Shown: one piece after another, positions 25,209 to 31,689 of the stretch
Layout of the letters: each line of letters starts with the position of its first letter
How positions within the stretch are numbered: the stretch's first letter is position 1
Assembly (NCBI RefSeq): GCF_016464385.1
Contig: NZ_JADMLH010000009.1
Location: 3,267-67,266, forward strand
Reading direction: 5' to 3'
Length of the DNA stretch: 64,000 bases
Source: Nucisporomicrobium flavum
Lineage (GTDB): Bacteria > Actinomycetota > Actinomycetes > Mycobacteriales > Micromonosporaceae
Notes under the pieces: generated by a model
Seen by the model: only the letters and a program-made list of their open reading frames with translations
Told to the model about the DNA's origin: nothing
Database searches by the model: none
Program-made: the position numbers and the translations under genes

Positions 25209-26209
25209 TTCCCGGCGCCGATCTTCTGCGGCTGCTCCGGTGTCGCCGTCGCGGCCGCCTCGCGCCGGTTCGCCGCCACGCTCGTGGCGGTGACGGTGAG
25301 CAGCACGCCCAGGATGACCACGAGCGACAGCGGCGTCGGGACCTCGGGCGCCCACGACCAGACCGTGTGCGCCCAGTGCAGCACCAGCTTCACGCCGATG
25401 AAGCCGAGGATCACGGCGAGCCCGTGGTTGAGGTGGCGCAGCTTGCTCAGCGCGTTGCGCAGCACGAAGTACAGCGCGCGCAGGCCGAGGAGGGCGAACG
25501 CGTTGGTGGCGAACACGATGTACGGGTCGTCGGTCACGCCGTACACGGCCGGTACGGAGTCCACCGCGAACACGATGTCGGTCATGAACACGGCGACCAC
25601 GACCAGCGCCATCGGGGTGAGCGCCCGCCGGCCCGCCGAGCGCACGGTCAGCTTGGCGCCGTGGTACTCGCGGGTCACCGGCATCAGCCGGCTCAGCAGC
25701 TTGACGCTGCGCATGCTGCCGATGTCGACCTGCTGCGCGTGCCCGGACACCGCGTCCCGCATCACCTTGGCGGCGGTCACCAGCAGGATGGCGCCGAACA
25801 GCAGGAACGCCCAGGTGCCCGCGCTGATCACCGCGGCGCCCAGCGCGATGAACACGGCCCGCAGGACCAGCGCGCCGACGATGCCGTAGAGCAACACCCG
25901 CTGGGCGAGAGCCGACGGTACGGCGAACGCGGTGAGCAGAAGCATGAACACGAACAGGTTGTCCACGGACAGGGATTTCTCCACCACCCAGCCGGTGAAG
26001 AACTCGACCGACACGTCGCCGCCGTACAGCGGCCACATCACCAGCCCGAACACGACGGGCAGCGCCAGGTAGAAGACCGTCCAGCCGACCGCCTCGCGCA
26101 TCGGCACGTCGTGCGGCCGGCGGGTCACCGCGAAGTCGACCGCCAGCAGCACCACCAGGATCGCCACCGTGACGGTCCAGAGCAGGGGCGAGCCGATCGA
26201 ATCGAGCAT
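25205..26209 (-). CDS. TerC/Alx family integral membrane protein
   Basis: The 334-residue protein has about nine transmembrane helices and the conserved acidic membrane motifs of the TerC family: VEKSLSVDNLFVF (near residue 70) and TDIVFAVDSVPAV (near residue 205). Members such as Alx and MeeF/TerC homologues are linked to manganese export or metal loading of exported enzymes. The yybP-ykoY motif upstream fits a manganese role. I start at the ATG at 26209, with GAGGAG six bases before it; the GTG at 26227 overlaps the regulatory hairpin. The last 25 residues are a polar tail. Confidence 0.92.
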   Translation of the reverse strand: MLDSIGSPLLWTVTVAILVVLLAVDFAVTRRPHDVPMREAVGWTVFYLALPVVFGLVMWPLYGGDVSVEFFTGWVVEKSLSVDNLFVFMLLLTAFAVPSALAQRVLLYGIVGALVLRAVFIALGAAVISAGTWAFLLFGAILLVTAAKVMRDAVSGHAQQVDIGSMRSVKLLSRLMPVTREYHGAKLTVRSAGRRALTPMALVVVAVFMTDIVFAVDSVPAVYGVTDDPYIVFATNAFALLGLRALYFVLRNALSKLRHLNHGLAVILGFIGVKLVLHWAHTVWSWAPEVPTPLSLVVILGVLLTVTATSVAANRREAAATATPEQPQKIGAGN

Positions 26210-26217
26210 GGAAGTCT

Positions 26218-26243
26218 CCTCAGACACGTGTCATCGTCTGAGG
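26218..26243 (-). promoter_or_regulatory. Ribosome-site-sequestering hairpin (expression platform of the Mn2+ riboswitch)
   Basis: On the minus strand CCTCAGAC (26236-26243) and GTCTGAGG (26218-26225) form a perfect 8-bp stem around a 10-base loop. The 3' arm holds the GAGG of the terC-like ribosome site. The 5' arm shares CCTC with the closing helix of the riboswitch aptamer, so the two structures exclude each other. This predicts translation on when metal is bound. Confidence 0.6.
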
Positions 26244-26342
26244 TCTCCCTCACCCGGCCGCGGTGGCCGGGCGACCGCCCGGGGCTCCTGGCCTGCAGGA
26301 CCCGTACTGACCGGGACGATCTGTCGAGGTACTCCCCTCGCC
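26240..26342 (-). ncRNA. yybP-ykoY (manganese-sensing) riboswitch
   Basis: The minus-strand leader of the terC-like gene starts with GCGAGGGGAGTACC and ends with GGTGAGGGAGACCTC. Those are the conserved 5' GGGGAGUA and 3' GAGACC elements of the yybP-ykoY aptamer. Between them lie GTC-rich and GGCCGG helices that can form the two coaxial stems. This riboswitch class binds Mn2+ and commonly controls TerC/Alx family and other manganese genes. Exact ends are estimated. Confidence 0.8.
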
Positions 26343-26384
26343 ACGCACCCTATGTGACCCACCTGAACGCTCCCTGGGAGCCGG

Positions 26385-26390
26385 TAATGT
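26385..26390 (+). promoter_or_regulatory. Possible -10 element of the monooxygenase gene
   Basis: TAATGT lies 31 bases before the GTG at 26422, and CTGAAC, a poor -35 match, lies 16 bases further upstream. Only weak support. Confidence 0.25.
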
Positions 26391-26421
26391 CCACTGCCCG
26401 GACGATGCACAGGAGGCTCTG

Positions 26422-26724
26422 GTGGCATACGGCTATCTGGCGACGATGCGCGCCACCCCCGGCAACCGCGACGAGGTCGTGCACATCCTGCTCGGCGGGG
26501 CCGACGGCCTCCGCGACGCGGGCTGCCTGCTGTACGTGGTGAGCGTCGACGACACCGACGCCGACCTGATCCACGTCACCGAGGCGTGGCAGAGCAAGCA
26601 GCACCACGACGACTCGCTGCGCCTGCCGGAGACCAAGGCGGCGATCACCAAGGCGATGCCCCTGCTCACCGGCGAGTTCACCGGCCGCGAGGTGACCGTG
26701 GTGGGCGGGCTCGGCGTGGCATGA
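26422..26724 (+). CDS. Antibiotic-biosynthesis-monooxygenase (ABM/YgiN) family protein
   Basis: The 100-residue product is a small dimeric alpha+beta barrel protein of the ABM/YgiN class. It has ATMRATPGNRDEVVHILL, LLYVVSVDDTDADLI and VTEAWQSKQHHDDSL in the expected order. Known members are cofactor-free quinol monooxygenases, heme-degrading enzymes or proteins of unknown role. AGGAGG seven bases before the GTG supports the start. It reads away from the terC-like gene. Function beyond family is unknown. Confidence 0.82.
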   Translation: MAYGYLATMRATPGNRDEVVHILLGGADGLRDAGCLLYVVSVDDTDADLIHVTEAWQSKQHHDDSLRLPETKAAITKAMPLLTGEFTGREVTVVGGLGVA

Positions 26725-26833
26725 CCGCACCGATCTACGCTTCGTGCTCCTGCACTTGATCAACGAGACGGCCCGGCACGCCGGCCACGCCGGCGCGGTC
26801 CGCGAGCTGCTCGACGGTACGACGGGAGAATGA
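26723..26833 (+). pseudogene. Remnant of a DUF664/DinB-family gene (C-terminal end only)
   Basis: A frame ending in TGA at 26831-26833 encodes DLRFVLLHLINETARHAGHA and then AGAVRELLDGTTGE. This closely resembles the C-terminus of DUF664 (DinB-like) proteins, which end in a helix of the type HMIEETARHNGHADLLREAIDG. No matching N-terminal part exists upstream; that space is filled by the ABM gene in another frame. It is therefore a truncated relic, or very unlikely a tiny separate gene. Confidence 0.6.
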
Positions 26834-26834
26834 C

Positions 26835-27581
26835 ATGACGATCACCGGGAGCGCCCTGGTCACCGGGGCGTCGCGGGGCCTGGGCGCGCACATCTCCCGC
26901 CGCCTGGCCGCCGACGGCTGGCCGGTCGCGGTGAACTACCGGTCCGACGAGGCCGGCGCGGCCCGCGTGGTCGCCGACATCGAGGCGGCCGGCGGCCGGG
27001 CTGTGGCCTTCCGCGCCGACGTGACCGACGAGGACGCGGTTCCGGCCATGGTGGCGCGGGTCGAGGCGGAACTCGGGCCGGTCCAGGCGCTCGTGGCCAA
27101 CGCGACCGGACCGCAGCCGCTGGTCGCCGCCGAGGAGGTGACGTGGCAGCACCACCTCGACCAGCTGCTCTTCTTCGTCAAGAGCCCGACGCTGCTCATG
27201 CAGGCGGCACTGCCGGGCATGCGCCGCCTCGGCACCGGCCGCATCGTGCACATCGGCTCCGACTCGTTCGAGCGGGCGCTGCCGGGCGCGTCGGCGTACA
27301 ACGCGGCGAAGGGCGCCCAGATCGGCCTGGCCCGTACGTGGGCGCGGGAACTCGGCCGGCACGGCATCACGGTCAACGTGGTGGCGCCGGGCTGGATCCC
27401 GGTCGAGCGCCACGGGGACGTGACGGCCGAGGACAGCGCGGGCTACCTCCGCGACGTGCCACTGGGCCGGATGGGCACGCCGCAGGAGATCGCCGACGTG
27501 GTCGCGTTCGTGGCGAGCGACGCCGCCCGCTTCATCACCGGCGAGCGCATCACCGTGAACGGCGGCCACACGATCGACTAG
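26835..27581 (+). CDS. SDR family oxidoreductase (FabG-like)
   Basis: The 248-residue classical short-chain dehydrogenase has TGASRGLGAHI (cofactor glycine motif, residues 10-20), LVANATGPQ in place of NNAG, the catalytic serine in IVHIGSDSF, and YNAAKG (YxxxK) near residue 155. The C-terminus GERITVNGGHTID is FabG-like. The serine is shifted within GSDS and should be checked. Substrate is unknown. It starts at ATG right after the DUF664 relic. Its stop lies two bases from the stop of the convergent gene. Confidence 0.88.
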   Translation: MTITGSALVTGASRGLGAHISRRLAADGWPVAVNYRSDEAGAARVVADIEAAGGRAVAFRADVTDEDAVPAMVARVEAELGPVQALVANATGPQPLVAAEEVTWQHHLDQLLFFVKSPTLLMQAALPGMRRLGTGRIVHIGSDSFERALPGASAYNAAKGAQIGLARTWARELGRHGITVNVVAPGWIPVERHGDVTAEDSAGYLRDVPLGRMGTPQEIADVVAFVASDAARFITGERITVNGGHTID

Positions 27582-27583
27582 CT

Positions 27584-28282
27584 CTACGGGGTTCCGATGG
27601 CCGGTCCCGGCGGATCCAGCTCATCAGGATCCTCCGGCGGGCGAGACAGGTCGGGTGACCCCGGACGTCGCGGCGTCGCGTCTCGCCTGGTGTAGTCCTC
27701 CGGCGTGAAGCTTTCGACCGCCGCGGTACCCCTCGTCACCTCATCTGTGCGTTTGGTCAGCGGCGGCAACTCGGCATCTGGAGGTTCCTGCTGTGGTCTC
27801 GGCAGCGAGGTCCGCCGACGTAGATGCAGCTTCCGCCGGGACTGCGAGAGCCGACGCTCACGGAATCGACCGAACGTTTCCGTCAAGACCGACGCGATCA
27901 TCGTGCCCACGAAGGCCTTCACCGTCTCCTTGACCAGCGAGTCGCCGACCACTGCCGCCGCGATCGGGGCGGCACCGGTCGCCGCGAGGACGAGCGCCCC
28001 CACTGTGACGGCAAGCCCGAACACTGTTCCGGGATCGGCCCATGCGGCGACCGGCTCCTGGCGGTAGTCAGTCTCGAGATGATCCAACTCCTGGTCGACG
28101 TCGGAGGATTCGACGCCCGCTGCTTGAGCGGCAGCACGCAGCACGCTGACCGCAGCCAGCCCACGCATCCTGAGCAACTGTTCGCGATGCTCCGAGTCAA
28201 CGGTGTACTGCAAGGCCTCGTCGTACGCGCGCAGCCGCTTGTGCTCGTGGCGTACCTGAGCGAAGGGGTCTTCGTCGGCCAT
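27584..28282 (-). CDS. Hypothetical protein with one hydrophobic hairpin
   Basis: The 232-residue product is not one I recognise. Residues 1-80 are helical and charged (VRHEHKRLRAYDEALQYTV), and residues about 83-112 are strongly hydrophobic (FGLAVTVGALVLAATGAAP). The last 90 residues are basic then proline- and charge-rich and probably disordered. It may be a membrane-associated protein. The ATG at 28282 has no Shine-Dalgarno but CACAAT lies six bases before it, so the mRNA could be leaderless. The frame continues far upstream only as an antisense shadow. Confidence 0.65.
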   Translation of the reverse strand: MADEDPFAQVRHEHKRLRAYDEALQYTVDSEHREQLLRMRGLAAVSVLRAAAQAAGVESSDVDQELDHLETDYRQEPVAAWADPGTVFGLAVTVGALVLAATGAAPIAAAVVGDSLVKETVKAFVGTMIASVLTETFGRFRERRLSQSRRKLHLRRRTSLPRPQQEPPDAELPPLTKRTDEVTRGTAAVESFTPEDYTRRDATPRRPGSPDLSRPPEDPDELDPPGPAIGTP

Positions 28283-28378
28283 GACGCAATTGTGTGTGCC
28301 GGGTTGAACGGCGCGCCAGCCCTGCGCCAAGACCAGCTTCCGCGAGCGGGGTGCCGCCTGATTCCGTACGTTGGAGGC

Positions 28379-29137
28379 ATGCTTCTGACCGTCGTGGCCG
28401 ACTACGGCATCGGGGATCTCGCGTTCGCCGAGGTGCGGCAGCGTTTCGCCAAGCTTCTGCCCGAGGCGGACGTCGCCGCCATTCCCGTGCCGCCCTTCGA
28501 CACGGTCAGCGCCGGGTTCTGCGTGGCTCAGCTGGCGTTCGGCGACGGGCCGGCGGACCGGGTGATCTACGCGAACGTGGCGCCCCGGCAGGACGAGGAC
28601 GAGCCCCGTGAGGACAACGCCGGCGAGCGGCTCGTGGCCGCCCGGCTGGAGTCCGGTGTGCTCGTGGTGGGGGTGGCCGCCGGTGCGAGCCTGTCGTTCC
28701 TGGCCGCCGAGGGTGTGCCGCTGCACGCGGTGAACGTGGCGGACGCCGGGTCGCAGTTCCGGTCCAGGGACGTGTTCCCCGGCGCGGTGGCCGGCCTGGT
28801 CAAGGGTGACGACGGGCTGCTCGGCGACCCGGTCACCGTGGCGCCCGTCCCGGAGCGCGCGGTGGTCTACACCGACGGGTACGGCAACCTGAAGACCAGC
28901 TGGTACGACGCCCCCGCGGAGACCGGCACGACGGTCCGGGTACGCATCGGCGGCGCCGAGGTGGAGGCGATGGTCAGCGACGGCGTCTTCACGGTCCCGG
29001 CCGGCACGGTGTCCTTCGCGCCGGGCAGCTCGGGCTGGGGCGGACGCGCCTGCTACGAGCTGTTCGCCCGGGGCGGCAACGCGGCCGAGCTCTTCGGCTT
29101 CCCGGACTCCGGCACGCCGATCGAGGTCATCGCCTGA
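28379..29137 (+). CDS. DUF62-like protein (SAM hydroxide adenosyltransferase / chlorinase superfamily)
   Basis: The 252-residue product resembles the DUF62 superfamily, whose members split S-adenosylmethionine with water or halide. Supporting features are the N-terminal LLTVVADYGIGDLAFAEV (usually TDFG...D) and the start of the C-terminal barrel VVYTDGYGNLKTSWY (usually IDRFGNLITN). The N-terminal TDFG is changed to ADYG and the central catalytic residues are hard to place, so activity is uncertain. GGAGG directly before the ATG supports the start. It is a stand-alone gene. Confidence 0.65.
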   Translation: MLLTVVADYGIGDLAFAEVRQRFAKLLPEADVAAIPVPPFDTVSAGFCVAQLAFGDGPADRVIYANVAPRQDEDEPREDNAGERLVAARLESGVLVVGVAAGASLSFLAAEGVPLHAVNVADAGSQFRSRDVFPGAVAGLVKGDDGLLGDPVTVAPVPERAVVYTDGYGNLKTSWYDAPAETGTTVRVRIGGAEVEAMVSDGVFTVPAGTVSFAPGSSGWGGRACYELFARGGNAAELFGFPDSGTPIEVIA

Positions 29138-29213
29138 GCCCGGGAAGGCGGATGCCCGGCTCTGTCGGCTTCGCGCCTGAAGCGGGCCGGTGGATGCCGG
29201 TACCGTCCGATCG

Positions 29214-30422
29214 ATGTCCATCACGACGTGGTTGCGACGGCGGCCGGCCCGCCCGCTCGAGGCCGACATCGCGCTGACGGTCGCGCTGCTCGCGGTGACG
29301 CTGTACGAGGGCCACCACGCGCCACCCGGCTGGCGGCCGTTCGACGCCGAGGCGCACCTGCTGTTGCTGGCCGCGGCGCTGCCCGTGCTGACCCGGCGGT
29401 ACGCCCCGGCGTGGTCGCTGGCGGCGTCCGGGGCGTGCTGGATGGCGTACGTGATCGCCGGGTACTGGCCCGTCGCGAACGTCTACGTGTACCTGTTGAT
29501 CCTGTTCACCGTGGCCGCGACCCGCCCGCCCCGGTACGCGGTCGGCGGGGTGGCCCTCGGCATCGGGCTGTGGCTCGCGGGCGGGGCGCTGACCGGCGCC
29601 CAGTACCCGCTGGGTGTGTCCGTGCTGAGCGCGCTCGTACCGGTGACGGTCTGCTGGGCCGGCTTCGAGGCGGCGCAGCTGGCGGACCGCAACCGCCGGC
29701 TCGCCGACGCGACCGCCGAGCTGACCCGGACGCAGCGGGAGCGGGCGCTGCGGGCCGCCACCCACGAGCGGATGCGCATCGCCCGGGAGCTGCACGACGT
29801 GGTCGGGCACCACCTGTCGGTGATCTCGATCCAGACCGGGCTGGCCAAGTACGTGCTGCGCTCCGACGCCGAGACGGCCGGCACGGCGCTGGAGACGATC
29901 GAGTCGCTGACCGTCGAGACGCTGCACGAGATGCGGCGGATCCTGGTGCTGTTGCGCGTCGGTGCCACCGAGGCCGGCATCCCCGTCGCGGGGCAGGAGC
30001 CGTTCCACCCCGCCCCGGGCCTGGCGGATCTGCCGCTGCTGTTCGAGCGGGTACGCGCGGCCGGCGTCGAGCTGACGGTGTCCGTGACGGGCACGCCGCG
30101 GGAGCTCCCGTCCGGCCTCGAGCTGTGCGTGTACCGCGTGGTGCAGGAGAGCCTGACCAACGTCATCAAGCACGCCGCGCCGACCCGGGCCCGGATCGTC
30201 CTCGGGTACGGTCCCACGACCTTCACCGCCCGCGTGAGCGACGAGGGGCCTGCCCGCCCCGACGCCGGGACACGCCCACCGTCCGGCGCCGGTCAGGGCG
30301 TGACCGGCATGCGGGAACGCGCGTCGATCTACGGGGGCACGCTCGAGGCGGCGGCGCGGCGGCCCCGCGGGTTCGAGGTCCGGCTGACGCTGCCGACCGT
30401 ACGCCGGGAGCGGGTGTCATGA
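29214..30422 (+). CDS. Sensor histidine kinase (HisKA_3 type)
   Basis: The 402-residue kinase has five to six membrane helices within residues 18-150. A short linker helix follows, then the HisKA_3 domain with phosphoacceptor His193 in ARELHDVVGHHL. The ATPase domain has N-box ESLTNVIKHA and G-box GQGVTGMRERA. It is the NarX/DesK-like class common in actinobacteria. I use the ATG at 29214; an in-frame GTG at 29190 would add eight residues and neither has a clear ribosome site. It is coupled by ATGA to the response regulator. Confidence 0.92.
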   Translation: MSITTWLRRRPARPLEADIALTVALLAVTLYEGHHAPPGWRPFDAEAHLLLLAAALPVLTRRYAPAWSLAASGACWMAYVIAGYWPVANVYVYLLILFTVAATRPPRYAVGGVALGIGLWLAGGALTGAQYPLGVSVLSALVPVTVCWAGFEAAQLADRNRRLADATAELTRTQRERALRAATHERMRIARELHDVVGHHLSVISIQTGLAKYVLRSDAETAGTALETIESLTVETLHEMRRILVLLRVGATEAGIPVAGQEPFHPAPGLADLPLLFERVRAAGVELTVSVTGTPRELPSGLELCVYRVVQESLTNVIKHAAPTRARIVLGYGPTTFTARVSDEGPARPDAGTRPPSGAGQGVTGMRERASIYGGTLEAAARRPRGFEVRLTLPTVRRERVS

Positions 30423-31093
30423 CGTCCGTGCTGGTGGTCGACGACCAGATGCTCATCCGGGCCGGGCTGACCGCGCTCCTGCGGGCCGCGCCCGGGTTCG
30501 ACGTGGCGGGCGAGGCCGCCGACGGTCAGGAGGCCGTGGATCGGGCCAGGGAGCTGCGCCCCGACGTGGTCCTGATGGATCTGCGGCTGCCGGAGGTCAG
30601 CGGCGTCACCGCCACCGAGCGCATCCTGGCCGAGCGGCCGGAGGCGCGGGTGCTCGCGCTCACCACGTTCGACCTGGACGAATACGTGTACGCCGCCCTG
30701 CGCGCCGGGGCCAGCGGCTTCCTGCTCAAGGAGACACCGGCCGACCAGCTGCTCGCCGCGGTCCGGGTGGTCGCCGGCGGCGAGGTCCTGTACGGCCCGA
30801 CGGTCGTCCGCCGGCTCGTCGAGACGTACACCCGCGCGGGGGCGGCGTGCGAGGCCAAGGAGTTGACGCTGCTGACCGCACGGGAGACCCAGGTCCTGCG
30901 GCTCGTCGGGCGCGGCCGGGACAACGCCGGGATCGCCGGGGAGCTGGTGGTGAGCGAGGCGACCGTGAAGACGCACCTGCACCGGGTGATGACCAAGCTC
31001 GGCCTGTCGAGCCGGGCGCAGGCGGTCGTGGTGGCGTACGAGACCGGTCTGGTGATACCGCGCCGGCTCGACGGACCACGACCGCCCGACTGA
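30419..31093 (+). CDS. LuxR-type response regulator
   Basis: The 224-residue regulator has receiver residues Asp8/Asp9, phosphoacceptor Asp54 in LMDLRLP and lysine in FLLKETP. A LuxR helix-turn-helix follows (LTARETQVLRLVGRGRDN and ATVKTHLHRVMTKL). It forms a pair with the kinase just upstream, overlapping its stop by four bases. No transporter or other target is adjacent, so the regulon is unknown. Confidence 0.93.
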   Translation: MTSVLVVDDQMLIRAGLTALLRAAPGFDVAGEAADGQEAVDRARELRPDVVLMDLRLPEVSGVTATERILAERPEARVLALTTFDLDEYVYAALRAGASGFLLKETPADQLLAAVRVVAGGEVLYGPTVVRRLVETYTRAGAACEAKELTLLTARETQVLRLVGRGRDNAGIAGELVVSEATVKTHLHRVMTKLGLSSRAQAVVVAYETGLVIPRRLDGPRPPD

Positions 31094-31102
31094 CGAACCG
31101 GC

Positions 31103-31516
31103 TCAGCAGACGCCGGAGACGCACCTGTACCAGTGCCCGGTCCAGCCGCTGCCCGGCACGAAGTCCTGGTACCAGTGCGACTTCGGGTTGGCCACGTACA
31201 CCACCACCCGCCGGTAACCCGGGGCCGGCCACTGCGACGGCAGGGTGTCGTCGGCCCGGCCGCCGCCCGGCATCTGAACCCAGCCGCGGGACGTGGCCCA
31301 CTCGTGCCAGATGGTCCGGTCCGGGGCGATGCCGAAGCACTCGTCGATGGTGCCGTTGCCGTCCCAGTCGACCTTCCTGACGGTGGTGCCGGGCTTGAAG
31401 TCGCCGGTCGTCCAGCACGGTCGCGCCGGGGTCGCCGAGGCCGGGGCGGTCACCGCGACCAGGGACCCGAGCAGCACCAGGGGCACGGTCAGCAGGCGGA
31501 GCAGTCGTACCTTCAT
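31103..31516 (-). CDS. Small secreted protein with a calcium-loop-like motif
   Basis: The 137-residue product has a clear Sec signal peptide (MKVRLLRLLTVPLVLLGSL, cleavage likely after ASA near residue 28). The mature part of about 110 residues is rich in Trp, Tyr and Gly and has three or four cysteines, suitable for disulfides. VDWDGNGTIDE near residue 49 looks like the D-x-D-x-N-G loop of EF-hand or FG-GAP-type calcium sites. Function is unknown. Its stop lies nine bases from the convergent response regulator gene. Confidence 0.7.
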   Translation of the reverse strand: MKVRLLRLLTVPLVLLGSLVAVTAPASATPARPCWTTGDFKPGTTVRKVDWDGNGTIDECFGIAPDRTIWHEWATSRGWVQMPGGGRADDTLPSQWPAPGYRRVVVYVANPKSHWYQDFVPGSGWTGHWYRCVSGVC

Positions 31517-31643
31517 CGTTGTTCCCTTCCGTGGATTGAGCTGGCCTTTCCCACGCTAGGGACGGGCCGGGAAGGGCGAATCCGGCAGCGAATTGATCCT
31601 CGCGTCAACCCTGGGCCGACGCGTCACTACACCGTCAGATGCA

Positions 31644-31674
31644 GAGGCCGGGCCTCATGACGAGACCCGGCCTC
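31644..31674 (-). terminator. Stem-loop after pheT
   Basis: GAGGCCGGG and CCCGGCCTC form a perfect 9-bp stem with a 13-base loop, 16 bases after the pheT stop on the minus strand. A pronounced T-run is missing, as is usual in high-GC actinobacteria. It is the likely end of the pheST transcript. Confidence 0.55.
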
Positions 31675-31689
31675 CGGCAGGCGTCACCC

